Program-made: the position numbers and the translations under genes
Part shown: one piece after another, positions 23,837 through 35,654 of the stretch
Position numbering within the stretch: position 1 is the first letter of the stretch
Layout: every line of letters starts with the position of its first letter
The notes under the pieces: model-generated
Databases searched by the model: none
Told to the model about the DNA's origin: nothing
What the model saw: the letters and a program-made list of their open reading frames with translations, nothing else
From: Welwitschia mirabilis
Lineage: Eukaryota > Gnetophyta > Gnetopsida > Welwitschiales
NCBI GenBank assembly: GCA_051453625.1
Contig: JBOZIK010000001.1
Span: forward strand, 235,374,188-235,435,412
Direction of reading: 5' to 3'
Length of the DNA stretch: 61,225 bases

Positions 23837-24099
23837 TGTTAGAGTATCTATCATTTTCAATAAGAATTAGAAAAATTAATCATCCTAAATTTTAAATGAT
23901 CTAGAATATTTAGTCAAAGACTTAAATAATATCACAATATTTGTATCTTTAATAATCATGTAAAAGGATGTGCCTATGCATTAGAAGAAATAGAATAGTA
24001 TGTAAATCAAGCAAAGGAATAAAAATAAATTTTAAAAAAAAGGATGAGATTGTTAAGGAAAATATTACATTTCTTGGGCCTTTACATAAGTTCTTTAAA

Positions 24100-24300
24100 A
24101 TCAATAACATGAAAAGCATAGTGACTAAGGAAATCCCATGATAGATCTGAAAGTTGCAATAAATTAAAGGTAGAAGCTTTCATAGATCTAGAAGCTAGTA
24201 TTTCTTTGATGGATTATGAGACTTATGAGGAATCGGAAAAAATAAAGCTAATACCCTTCTAAGAAAACATATATTTAGAAAATAATTTAAAAGTAACATT
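24100..24300 (+). pseudogene. Gypsy aspartic protease relic
   Basis: The plus strand reads VEAFIDLEASISLMDYETYE at about 24170-24229. Retropepsins of this group read 'ALxDLGASxxLMPYSxY'. The catalytic Asp of the D-(S/L)-G motif is kept but the following Gly is Glu (GAA for GGA, a G-to-A change), which would kill the enzyme. The flap and second half are not recognisable. It lies between gag and RT as expected. Confidence 0.65.
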
Positions 24301-24899
24301 TGAGAAAGTTCTAAAAGGGTATATATTAAGCTCCAAAGGATCTTTTATTTAACAAACATTATATTAATAAAATCCTAGGGATATACTCATGGAGGTATTT
24401 TAGAATGATCATGGAAGGCTACTGTTGATGCCTCCAACTACTCTAGGAAAGGAGTGACAAAAATTATCTTGGAGAAACTTAGGAAAGAGTTTAAATTATC
24501 TAGTGATACTATTATAGATGAAAAGAGCCTACTATAAATGTTAGAAATAAGGATATTCTAACTTAAGAGGTCCATATAATATTGAATAAATAGAAAGATA
24601 CAAGATATAAATAAGAAAAAATAACACCTTAAGGAATAGAGAAACTTCTAATCAAAGCAAGATCAAAATAGATAGAAGTAGCTTCTAATAGAATTTTAAC
24701 CATAAGTAAAAAGTTGACTCATTCTCAAAAAAGAAAACTTAAGAAACTGTTAGTTTAAAAAATGGTTTTTCTTGGAACCATACTAATATTTAGCTTATAG
24801 ATCTATGGATTTGCCAATATTAAATTTATTTAAAACCCTTAATTTCACCAACTAAATAACTTAAAAGAAGATGCAACTCATATAAGTAGGAATTAATAA

Positions 24900-25640
24900 A
24901 GTAAAAAATTAAATAAAATCTAAATGTAGGTTTCATTTTTCCTATATTATATTTAAAGTGGGTTAATCTTATTACCATGATATGTAAAAAGGATAATAAA
25001 TGAAGGGTTTGTATATATCTTGGAATGTTAAATGCAACTACTTATCAGGATAATTTTTATTTATCTTTTTTAGATTAAGTATTCAAAAATATAATAGATA
25101 ATCAATATTATAGTTTCTTAGATCAATATGGTGGTTATAATAATATTTTAACATATTAAGCCAAAATAGCCTTTACTTGTTATTAGAGCACTTATGCTTT
25201 TAAGATATTATTATTTATTATATGTGATGCTCTAACTACATTTCAAAGGTTGATGAATAGCATTTTTAATATACAATATGTATATTAGAAGAAGTATTTA
25301 GTAATTATTTCTCAACCTTTAAAAACTATTTTGATTAATAAATTAATAGGATGGAAAAACTATTAGAGAGATGTGGAAAAAGCAACTAAATCTAAGCTAG
25401 TGTAAAGTCATCTTATGATGGTCAAAGGAATATTTTAGGACACAAAATATTTCAAAAAGAAATAGAAACTAATAAGTAGAAGATTAAGGCTATGAAATAT
25501 ATGGGACCTTTTATAAAACATATGAAATTGAGATCTTCCTTAGAGCATGTGGATTAATATAGAAGACTTATAACCAATTTTAGTAAGATTTCTAAACCAC
25601 TTAGTAATATTCTACAAAACACTAAATAATATAATTTAAA
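24900..25640 (+). pseudogene. Gypsy reverse transcriptase relic
   Basis: RT copies element RNA into DNA. Motifs run in order on the plus strand: WVNLITMICKKDNK*RVCI (for WVSP...VPKK..K.WRVCIDYRKLN), NATTYQDNFYLSFLD*VF, YYSFLDQYGGYNNI (for YYSFLDGYSGYNQI), AKIAFTCY*STYAF (for KTAFTCPWGTYAFRRMPFG) and ALTTFQRLMNSIF (for APATFQRCM.SIF). The YVDD active site near 25270 appears as ILEEVFSN, so both catalytic aspartates seem lost. The connection domain follows: ILGHKIFQKEIETNK*KIK and YRRLITNFSKISKPLSNIL. Stops are at Trp (TGA) and Gln (TAA) positions. Frameshifts are present, so the frame changes at least twice. Confidence 0.85.
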
Positions 25641-25689
25641 TTTTAAATGTTAAAAAAAATATAAATTAATGGAATCCCTTATTTTGCAA

Positions 25690-26080
25690 GGGATTAATTG
25701 GCTTGATCCATATAAGTAAGCCAATAGAGCTACTTTAGATAAAAGGATAATGATAAGAAACCATATTTTATTATTTATATTAATAAAAATTTAAATTTAG
25801 CTCAATAGAATTGTACATTAACTACAAAAGAATTATTAATAGTTGTAATGAAATTATAAAAGTTTAGGCACTATATTGTAGGATATGAAGTTGATATACA
25901 TATTGATCATAGTTCTATTAGATTTATAATGAATTAAAAAAGATTCAAATTCAAAGATTATGAGATGGATATTAATGATGTAGAAATTTAACTTAAAAAT
26001 AATTAATAGAAAAGGAATAAAAAATGTGATGGATATTCATCTATCAAAATTAGACTTTGCTATCTAAGATTGATTGCAAT
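25690..26080 (+). pseudogene. Gypsy RNase H relic
   Basis: RNase H removes the RNA strand during reverse transcription. The plus strand reads NCTLTTKELLIVVMKL*KF and then RHYIVGYEVDIHIDHSSIR. This matches the 'NY..TEKELLAVVFA..KFR.YL.G..V.V.TDH.AL' signature that ends the gypsy RT-RNase H unit. The Glu of 'TKELL' and the Asp of 'DH' are kept. The stop falls in the variable position before KFR. A short non-coding-looking stretch (26085-26300) separates it from integrase. Confidence 0.8.
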
Positions 26081-26419
26081 AATTATTTAAGTCTTGGACA
26101 TACTGAAACAAAGGTCTAGAGTTTAAAACTCTACATGGGTAAGGGTGCAAGCTTTAAAAACTTACATGGCCCTAAATTCCATTGGGCACTTGTGTTGAAC
26201 ATACCTAACTCCTAGCCATTACCTCAAAAAAGATTAAAAAAATTAATTTCTTAATTAAATAAAAAAATGTGAGAAATGAATTTTGAATGAGCATATTTTA
26301 AAATTTCAAACAAATCCTTGGTATATTCACATAGATAATTCTAGAGTCAGTAAGAAACTATCATCTTATTGAACTACTATGAGAAGAAAAAATTATTAAG
26401 AGAAGTTAGAAATTATATG

Positions 26420-28330
26420 TATGATAATAAAATTTTATTTAAAAAATGTAAGTACCATATTATTAGAAGATGTATGGAAAAAGAATTATAAAGTAGATTC
26501 TTAAAGTAGCACATGAGGAAAATGCAAAATATATTAGATGAACGAATAATAGAAATATAAATTATTTATATGTAATATTACTTACCTATAATATCTAAGA
26601 AATCATTTTTATATGTCAAAAGTTGATATGAATGTAAAAATGAAATTTTTTTTTTACTAAGAGATTAGAAATACCACAAATAATTCATTAATCAATTAAT
26701 CCTTTAATGTGTGGGGTATATATTTCATTGGTTCTATTAAGTCTTTATCAAGTAAAAATAAATATATTATGATCTACATTAATTACCTAAGTAAATTAGT
26801 AGGAAATGAAGCTACTTCTTATTATTCTCTCTAAATTGTTGCCAANNNNNNNNNNNNNNNNNNNNNNNNNNNNNNNNNNNNNNNNNNNNNNNNNNNNNNN
26901 NNNNNNNNNNNNNNNNNNNNNNNNNNNNNNNNNNNNNNNNNNNNNNNNNNNNNNNNNNNNNNNNNNNNNNNNNNNNNNNNNNNNNNNNNNNNNNNNNNNN
27001 NNNNNNNNNNNNNNNNNNNNNNNNNNNNNNNNNNNNNNNNNNNNNNNNNNNNNNNNNNNNNNNNNNNNNNNNNNNNNNNNNNNNNNNNNNNNNNNNNNNN
27101 NNNNNNNNNNNNNNNNNNNNNNNNNNNNNNNNNNNNNNNNNNNNNNNNNNNNNNNNNNNNNNNNNNNNNNNNNNNNNNNNNNNNNNNNNNNNNNNNNNNN
27201 NNNNNNNNNNNNNNNNNNNNNNNNNNNNNNNNNNNNNNNNNNNNNNNNNNNNNNNNNNNNNNNNNNNNNNNNNNNNNNNNNNNNNNNNNNNNNNNNNNNN
27301 NNNNNNNNNNNNNNNNNNNNNNNNNNNNNNNNNNNNNNNNNNNNNNNNNNNNNNNNNNNNNNNNNNNNNNNNNNNNNNNNNNNNNNNNNNNNNNNNNNNN
27401 NNNNNNNNNNNNNNNNNNNNNNNNNNNNNNNNNNNNNNNNNNNNNNNNNNNNNNNNNNNNNNNNNNNNNNNNNNNNNNNNNNNNNNNNNNNNNNNNNNNN
27501 NNNNNNNNNNNNNNNNNNNNNNNNNNNNNNNNNNNNNNNNNNNNNNNNNNNNNNNNNNNNNNNAGCTACTTCTTATTAGTCTCTCTAAACTGTTGCCAAT
27601 TATAGATTCAAAACACTTTAGATTCTCATCTTTGATAAGGGAACCATTTCAATAGTATCTTTTTGATAAACTCTCATTTAAATATGGAATTCATCATAAT
27701 TTATGTAGTGCCTATGATCCTTAATCTAGTGGCTAAGTTAACATAATGAATAGGGAATTAAATAGGATATAATAAAAGTTGTAAATACAAGAAAAACAAA
27801 TTGAGCTAAAAATTTAAATGAAGTTTTCTAGGATTATAGAATAACTTGAAAAAACAGTATAGGATTAACACCCTTATGAGTTAACTTATGAGAAGAAAGA
27901 AATATTGTCAATTAAATCTAGAATTAAAACTTTTAAATATTATAAAAATATAAATTACAATTTAGATAAATCTAAAGAAGAATGGATATAAAACATAAAT
28001 ATTCTAAATGAAAATAAAAGATAAGATTTTTTAATAAAATAATTAGTACAAGAAAAAATAAAAACATTTCATGATTAAAAATATGAAAAAATCAATTCAA
28101 GGTAGGAGATTCATTAATTATTTATGATCTTAAAAATATTCATTAAAAATAAAAAAATGAATATAATTAACTTAAACCATGTAAAATAACTTAAATTATA
28201 GAAAATAAAATGATGGAAATATATAACCTTGATGAAAAGGTAACTTATCAAATTAATGGATAAAAGTTAAGAAATTACAATGGCCATAAGACTTTACTAG
28301 GATGTTTAAGAAATCTTTATAGTATGAAGA
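26420..28330 (+). pseudogene. Gypsy integrase relic (interrupted by a gap)
   Basis: Before the gap: YHIIRRCMEKEL (for the HHCC zinc finger region), SKKSFLYVKS*YECKNEIF (for the C-x2-C pair) and FNVWGIYFIGSIKSLSSKNK (for FDVWGIDFMGPFP.S..N.Y; the first catalytic Asp is Tyr). After the gap: SFKYGIHHNLCSAYDP*SSG and *VNIMNREL (for KYGV.H...T.YHPQTSGQ.E..NRE; the Gln codons are TAA), then HPYELTYEKKEILSIKSRIK and NYNLDKSKEEW (for PYRLV.GK.CHLPVE and NFDLDKAGE.R). This C-terminal wording is typical of Athila/Tat. The reading resumes after the gap with no missing residues if the duplicated flank is counted once. Confidence 0.85.
26846..27563. other. Assembly gap, 718 N, flanked by a 36-bp duplicate; probably false
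   Basis: 26810-26845 and 27564-27599 agree at 34 of 36 positions. Integrase would read continuously if they were merged. Confidence 0.9.
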
Positions 28331-28399
28331 GAATACTTTTACTCTATTTATTAAAATAAATTATATTATATTTTAAAATAATAAATCATATCAATTCTT

Positions 28400-29640
28400 T
28401 AAATTTTATTTCATTTTCTACCTTTTTATATTGCTAAGGAAAAAATTAGAGTACTTCATTATACTTCAACATAAGGTGATGCATTTTTTTAATAAATGAT
28501 ATTCAAAATAATTTTATCAGAACTACTATGTATGTGTATATTAGGAAAAAAAAGTTACAATTGTCTATCATAAGTGCATTAGGAAAAAAGTTTCAAAAGG
28601 GGTGTTTGACATTGTAATATGATAGCTATGGGAACTCCACTAAAGGTTTAATTGGCCATGATTTGAAATAAAACTTGTGGATCATTTCTATTTTGATATT
28701 GATTTCACTATTTTCATTATAAATAAGCAATTGAATTTTGTAATAATAAATGGTTAAGGAATAGTGATGTCTAAGAAGCCATGTGCAACACAGCTAGTTA
28801 CTAAAACTATGTTAATTTATGATAGACTAATATTAACTAAGTCAATGTATTACAACTCAATAATATTTAAAAAAAAAGGAGTATTTACTTTGGAAGATGA
28901 AAGAAGTATCAAGAGCCTTAAGTTTAAATTGATGCATATTAATTAAATTTTTATTAAAGTAATAAGAAAAATTCTTAGTTTCTTATAATTTTTCAACTCG
29001 ATTTAAAGTGATTTATTAAATTAACATAAGGAAATTTTTAAAGAAATTGATATGATTATGTGTATTAAATAAAAAGTTATTTGATAAAAATGAAAAATTA
29101 TTAAAGATTTATAAAAAAGTAGTTTATTACATAAGCATTGGAACATCATGAAAATTTGAAAAGAATAAAATTCTTAAAGATAAAAAGATTAAGAAGGGAT
29201 ATAAATCTATTTCCTAAAATGTTCAATGAATTTAATCTTGGCACTAAAATTCTTAGTCCTTGAGGATAGTAAGGGGAATGATAGTAGATTTATCTCATTC
29301 AAACTATTAATAAGCATTTGTAGTTCTTGTAGATCTATTTTTTAAACTTTGATTTTTTTTTTTTTTTGCACATTCTGTTGTAAAAAATTTCTTTGTTAAA
29401 ACTTAGGTAGCTAAACTGAGTATAGGATTTGTTTCTTTAAGTTTATCACTTTATTTCTATAGGTTCTATAACTAACTAGATATCTTAACCAAAGAAGTAT
29501 TATGAGCTAAATCCTCTTAGTTAAGGAAGCAATTTAATTTTTCTATTCTCAGCCTCAAGTACTTTATATTTAACTAATGGATCATAGTCCTGGAGTAAAG
29601 ATGGAATGATAACATTATGAAATATATTCCTATCATTCTC
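28400..29640 (+). repeat. Putative 3' non-coding/LTR region of the plus gypsy element
   Basis: It follows the end of integrase. It contains 'gatagctatgggaactccac' at 28621, which occurs in inverted orientation at 33781-33832. A short open frame (28764-28946, 60 codons) has no recognisable content. A run of 15 T lies near 29350. LTR limits could not be fixed. Confidence 0.35.
28621..28680 (+). repeat. Inverted-repeat partner of 33781-33832
   Basis: 'gctatgggaactccact' and then 'ttggccatgatttg' correspond to the reverse complement of 33781-33832 ('gctatgggaactccact', 'ttggctatgatttg'). Confidence 0.6.
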
Positions 29641-29649
29641 TATAATAAA

Positions 29650-30110
29650 TATTTCCAGAGTATTAAAGACCTTAACTAGTAATTCATAAATTAAAAATAA
29701 AAGTTTAAGTACATTTTTATTTCTGACTACAAGTTATGTGTAGATTGTCCTAAGATATAAATCCTACTCAAGAAAAATTCAAATATTACCAATACATTTA
29801 TAGGACTTTAATTTATAGTATAGTCCTAGTATTATAATTTCCAATGAATAAATGTAGTAACAAATAGTAAAAGAATGCACAACATCATTTTTTATAATTA
29901 TCATAAAATGATTTCATATTGCAAAGTGAGGTTATCTTATTAACAAATAAATAGAAGTAGGAATGTGGAATAACATTAGAAACTAACATGAACATAACAA
30001 TAATAAACTAAATTTTATTAATAATAGAGTTTTACTATAAAAGTTTCTCAAAGCTCAAACATGATAACATAATATCAGTCACTATATAAGTATTAGTGTA
30101 AATGTTACAG
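29650..30110 (-). repeat. LTR/leader fragment of the A/B/C gypsy family (copy D)
   Basis: It parallels 45190-45580 of relic B and 17650-18040 of relic A: 'ttatagtatagtcctag' (tttatagtctagtccc in B), 'gaacataacaataataa' (gaacataacatcaatag in B) and 'catgataacataatatcagt'. It breaks off exactly where the 1.23-kb repeat starts. Confidence 0.5.
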
Positions 30111-31340
30111 TGTATATTTATGCAAACATTACATCCTTTCTCAAATCCTATTAATCACAAATATATGCATAAATACGACATAGTAATATAGATAAGAGTG
30201 TATCCAAATGTCATAATCCATCAAAGGCACTAGAATCAAAGCTAGAGAATTGCTTTTTATGAAGTAAAGATTCAACATAAAAATTGATAATGTAAGAAAA
30301 ATAAACACACAATGCAAATGTAGATGCAAACTATCCTAAATGTAATATCTATCAAATCACCAAGTTTCTATTACTAAGATCATTCCTGCATAATCTAGAT
30401 CAATTAAAAAAATTATCACTAACTAAAACAAACCTAAGCTATTAAGTGTATTAGACAGAATATAAAAAAATTTAATGATTTAATCTATGAAATATAAAAT
30501 GCAATGTAAGATCCTAAACTAATGATTTAAACCTTAACAAAGGTTGCCCTAATGATCTATATCACAAATGAAGCTATTAAAGAATCAAATGCAACATAAC
30601 CATAAGGGACATGCACATAAATATGAATAAAACTAAAATATGGTTTTCAATAAAAGCCAAACCAATATTCTATTACAAAGTAATAGCACCTTAATGAAGG
30701 ATACATAGTTCAACACTAAGAAAGATCCCTCTCTACAACTAACAAATAGAGATTTAGCCCTTTAATCTCCTATCACAAGAATTTTCAATTCAAAAAAAGA
30801 TGATAAAAGTCAAGAAAAAAGGTGTTATTTATTTATAAGGATAGATTAAAAAATATAAAATATAATCAATGTAACTAAAACTCTAATAGTACCTAGAAAC
30901 TGCATGAAACATTTCACAAGTTAGGTGAAGTTCAGTGCATTGACTAAACTTAAGTTGTTATCCTATGTATCGTTTGAATGATAGTGGGGATAATGGCATA
31001 TTAATATTTAGCCTTCATGTACATCCAATTAGCATCCTAGTTAACATGAAAGTATTTTTGTCCTGGTATATCATCTAGACAATGGAAGAGAAGACATACT
31101 GCTTGAAGTTATCTATCAAGTGAACTTGGCCTTGAAGCTCATTAATTTCTCCTTAAAATGTGGAGTATCAGAATTAATTCAAAGTTCCTTCAAAAGTATT
31201 AGTATTTGTGTATTTTTATGATTTCTTCCTTGATTCTAAATAATCATTATTTTGTGCTTAAACCTATCTATATGTCACTTAAAACTACTTAAAATACTCC
31301 ATCAAAAACATATAATTTGACATTGCAACATGGCCTCTCA
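30110..31340. repeat. 1.23-kb repeat R, copy 1
   Basis: It aligns by eye along its length with 40090-41320: 'tatttatgcaaacattacat', 'aatccatcaaaggca', 'tgatctatatcacaaatgaag', 'ccttaatgaaggata', 'ctcattaatttctcct' and 'catcaaaaacata'. No open frame is supported. In both places it borders LTR-like sequence of the A/B/C gypsy family. Confidence 0.7.
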
Positions 31341-31344
31341 TTTA

Positions 31345-33600
31345 GCCTTATTAATCTTTAACAAAGTTGGTGAATAAATATAATTATAATTCGAATTGAC
31401 TAAGATAAAAAACTATTTAAGAATATGTAAATCAAGTTTATAAATCTTAGTATGCAAGAGTAAATCACAAAATTAAGTAAACTAAAATGCTTTACCTTGG
31501 AAGATGAAATAATCATCGTGTTATCTAGACCATACTTTAGATGATTATGGAGATGACAAGTACTTAAACATCAACCTATAAAATTAATTGCTTGCAATCA
31601 TACTCATCAAAAAATAAGATCAAAACACTTACTTATGCATTAGCTCCCCACTTAAAACATTTAATGCATTAAAAAGATAAAAATTGGATGTCATTAAAAA
31701 AATAATCATCATACGATATGACCATAATAACTTAGATAAATGATGTGCATACATAATCAAGAAAAGTAATAACTCAAAAAGCATATTAATAGATCAAAAA
31801 TTGAGTTTATAAGCATAATCTAAAATGGAAATTTGTCAAAAAAAAATCAATCATCATATTATTTCTTCATCCATGGTCTCATGAATTGGTTGTATCATTC
31901 CTATAAGAAAAACATACTACAAGTATTTTATTGTTAAGTATATCATTTNNNNNNNNNNNNNNNNNNNNNNNNNNNNNNNNNNNNNNNNNNNNNNNNNNNN
32001 NNNNNNNNNNNNNNNNNNNNNNNNNNNNNNNNNNNNNNNNNNNNNNNNNNNNNNNNNNNNNNNNNNNNNNNNNNNNNNNNNNNNNNNNNNNNNNNNNNNN
32101 NNNNNNNNNNNNNNNNNNNNNNNNNNNNNNNNNNNNNNNNNNNNNNNNNNNNNNNNNNNNNNNNNNNNNNNNNNNNNNNNNNNNNNNNNNNNNNNNNNNN
32201 NNNNNNNNNNNNNNNNNNNNNNNNNNNNNNNNNNNNNNNNNNNNNNNNNNNNNNNNNNNNNNNNNNNNNNNNNNNNNNNNNNNNNNNNNNNNNNNNNNNN
32301 NNNNNNNNNNNNNNNNNNNNNNNNNNNNNNNNNNNNNNNNNNNNNNNNNNNNNNNNNNNNNNNNNNNNNNNNNNNNNNNNNNNNNNNNNNNNNNNNNNNN
32401 NNNNNNNNNNNNNNNNNNNNNNNNNNNNNNNNNNNNNNNNNNNNNNNNNNNNNNNNNNNNNNNNNNNNNNNNNNNNNNNNNNNNNNNNNNNNNNNNNNNN
32501 NNNNNNNNNNNNNNNNNNNNNNNNNNNNNNNNNNNNNNNNNNNNNNNNNNNNNNNNNNNNNNNNNNNNNNGAATTCAGAATTAAATTAGCACACTATATA
32601 TATGTCTCATAATAATGTAAAAATGACCCTTCAAAGTTTAAAATTTGCTAAAAATATCTCAAAATATATGTCCTAGCCTCCTACAAATGAATCAATACAT
32701 CCCATATTGCATTAAGTTAATATCAAAAAGATGAATATGCAAGTTTAAGTACAATTAAGTAACATAGGTATGCTAGAACAATATTCTGTGCATCAAAAAA
32801 AGGATCATATTTAGTTTAAAAATGATGAAACATGAAAATGATGATTATTCAAAAATATCAATTTTTCGTCCATCTTACCATTTGGATAACATCAAGAATG
32901 ATAGGGTCTTTTAAAAGATTAAAAAAATAAGAATGATCAACAAAATCAATTAAGCTCAGATAGCATTAAGTAGGTTTCAAAAAGGCATGAGAGAATCCAA
33001 AAGATGGGAAATGACTAAGAATCATAAGAAATCAAGGCATGATAAAGGAGGTGAATTCATCAAGCTAAGAAAGATAGATGAAATGTGTCATTAACTCACA
33101 ATCATTGGAAAATAGTATTGAATTCATCAAAATTGGCCAAAAAAAACTAAAGAAAACTAAAATTAAAAAGATTCAAAAGAATAAATGGGAAAAATTAGCA
33201 TCATAAGCTAAGAAAATTTATTTGCAAAAAGAAAATTAAATTCTATAAATAAGAGAAATAAATGAAAATAAAAATCAACTAGAGAACTACTATATGATTA
33301 AGTCCTAAGAATTTGTAAGGGAAAAGTATAGAAATGACTTTGAAACACTAACTAAAATAAGTAACAAAAATAAAATAGAAATGAACAACTTAGAAACACA
33401 AAGAAGATTATTTATTTGCCTTAAATTCAAACCTCTTGAATCCCCTTATAAGTAATAAAAAACTCACTTGATTAATGATGCATGACGTAATGCAAAAACT
33501 TCAAAAAATACCACTTGAATAGGTAGTGATTATGATGATGCTAAGTAACTAATATTTTCAAATAATGAATGATAAGATCAAAAGATGTAAGAAATGAAAT
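31345..33600. other. AT-rich stretch with one gap; nothing recognised
   Basis: A-rich on the plus strand. No frame of interest, RNA motif or shared repeat was seen on either side of the 622-N gap. Confidence 0.4.
31949..32570. other. Assembly gap, 622 N
   Basis: The flanks share no obvious sequence. Confidence 0.95.
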
Positions 33601-33780
33601 CACTTTCTGACACCCCCAAATAAAACCAAATCCTTAAAAGTAAAATAACTTTTGGGAATATTGTAATCATAACAAGCAATGTCTCTGATGACACTAAGAA
33701 CACCACTAATCTTGTAGCCTTAAAGTATTTTATTTTAATTCATGTTAAGTGAATTGCAACCATAATTAGAGAAGTATGAA

Positions 33781-33832
33781 TCCACAAATCATAGCCAACT
33801 GATCCACCAGTGGAGTTCCCATAGCTACCAGC
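33781..33832 (-). repeat. Inverted-repeat partner of 28621-28680
   Basis: The surrounding 33600-33960 is richer in C and G than its neighbours ('atccaccagtggagttccc', 'catggtgaccatg'). It may be the end of a minus-strand LTR related to the 3' region at 28.6 kb. Confidence 0.55.
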
Positions 33833-33849
33833 ACTTCCAAAGGTTTCTT

Positions 33850-34720
33850 CCTAGAAAATTTATCTTGGTGTGATTGGACATCATGGTGACCATGTATCTA
33901 GCATAATCAATAGACCATGGTCATTATTCTATCTTTTTCATTTGTTTTTTCTTTTTTTTATTTAAGTGTTTCATTAAAATAAATCCCACATAACATACTT
34001 TTACAAATATAAAGGTGAATAAATGAGATGAAAGATAAGAAAGAACATTCTCAACAATCCAAAAACTTAAATCATTGAGAGAAATTACAAAAAAATAAAG
34101 CATCTTACTTTAAATGAACTTCATAGACATTTGAATGGCGTAAGATTAGCTAAATCCAATCTTATCACTTTAATGTCAAAGTAAAAATTAATAGTCATGA
34201 TGACTTCATAAAGTAAAATATAAGTCAAGTTTAAAAGATGTTCTAGTAATATGATGTCCATCAAAATAATAAGCTAAGAGAGAATTCAAATAATACTAGG
34301 ATGACTTTTAAAACAATTGCTTCTATCATCTTCAAGGTTTGATAAGTTATGGATTTTTAATCCTTGTCCATTTTTTTGAAGTTCCCTATTTTTCAAATCA
34401 GAAATTTTAACTTATCCTTTAAAAATGTACTTTCTCTAAAAGATAATGACTAAACCATCTAGAGATTAATTTATTTTTTAAAATAAAGAAAATTATTTAA
34501 CACTTTTATGACTTACTTATGATTTCCAAAGAAAATTATTCAACATAAGAGAAAAAAGGAAGTGTCAAATCAAACTTAAAATAATTTTATTCAAATCCTA
34601 AAATCTATTTAACACTTTTATTAAAAATAAAGAAAAGAAAGATTTATTCCTAAGACTACGGTCATAGTATATTGGATTCTTTTATAAAAATACGAATCAA
34701 ACCAAATATTCACCCATTAC
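33850..34720. other. AT-rich stretch, nothing recognised
   Basis: It lies between the inverted-repeat partner and the 893-bp tandem duplication. It holds a pyrimidine tract near 33940-33960 and no frame. Confidence 0.4.
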
Positions 34721-35167
34721 ATAAAAGCTATACAATCATTTTTCAATAAAATCAATTTAAGCTAAAATAATAAAAGGATAAAACTTTGATGGCATAATTT
34801 TTATATTTTAAATAAGAGATAAGGAAGTGATAAATCTCATTGAATAATAATATCTTATTAAAACAACATGAATCATGAATTGTATAATGCATGCAAGAAA
34901 ATACTCAAAGAAAGTATCCAAGAAGATTTTGAGGGCTCTTTATAATATCTAATAAGATTAAGAAACTTTCTATCATTCAATTTAAGATATGGATTTTCAT
35001 TAAATAAATTATGCCTTTTCCTATTAGCATGACCAAATGGCATTTTATCTCCATAATATTTAGTAGTAATATAAAAGATAAAAAATTATTAACTCATGGT
35101 AAAACAATCTCTTATCAAACTCATAATATAAAGGCTTTGAAACATAAATTGCATTTAAAACTTGATA

Positions 35168-35416
35168 TTAAACATGAGAGACATTAATAGAATTATTTGG
35201 GATCCAAGGCTTTAAAAGAAACTTCTTAGAATGAGTTAGTAAGATAGGTCTAACATAGTTAAGAAGCTCCTTAACATTTAATTCTAAGAATGGATTTAGA
35301 TAAAGAAGATAAGGTTTACCATAATTTAGATTTCCAAGATATTTCAAGTCTTGTTTTTGAAAGGAGTAGTGATTAAAAATACAAGGTGTATTTGACTTTA
35401 TAAAAAAGGAAAACAT
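35168..35416 (-). pseudogene. Unrecognised coding relic, duplicated block copy 1
   Basis: An 82-codon open frame on the minus strand: a Phe/Ser-rich start, then DLKYLGNLNYGKPYLLYLNP followed by FLELNVKELLNYVRPILL and KPWIPNNSINVSHV. The same peptide is encoded in copy 2 (about 36290 to 36075) as DLEYLGNLNCGKYYLLYLNP, with one extra stop. Conservation between the copies only reflects the recent duplication. I recognise no family. It continues in the same direction into the frame at 36059-35655 in copy 2, via a VSHV*Y*VLNAIYVSK junction, so the parent protein was longer. Base composition does not stand out from the neighbours. Confidence 0.35.
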
Positions 35417-35654
35417 GTTACTTTTTGTAGCAAATGAATTTTTAAAAGGAAATGATTAAAATATTTTTGAAGTAGAATCCTTAAGGTGATGTGTTTCATT
35501 AAATTCAAGGAGAGGACTGTAATTTAAAGAATTACATGAATGTCCAAATAAGAGAGAAGGAGAAAGGTTATCATTATTAGGATCACAAGATAATGTAATA
35601 TAAAAGATAAAACATAAAAGCTATACAATCATTTTTCAATAAAATTAATTTAAG

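Larger units (their letters stand above)
21780..29400 (+). mobile_element. Athila/Tat-like gypsy element, nearly full length, decayed
   Basis: All expected plus-strand domains occur in order: gag (21780-22860) with zinc knuckle, protease (24100-24300), RT (24900-25640), RNase H (25690-26080) and integrase (26420-28330), then a 3' non-coding region. Integrase after RNase H is the Ty3/gypsy order. No chromodomain is visible after integrase. Integrase wording (FNVWGIYFIGS) matches the Athila/Tat group. Gaps interrupt gag-pro and integrase. LTR ends were not identified, so both limits are approximate. Confidence 0.75.

Noticed and set aside
23051-23870. Open frames of about 250 codons around 23.1-23.9 kb
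   Set aside because: The gap supplies nearly all residues. The flanks are decayed gypsy gag-protease sequence.
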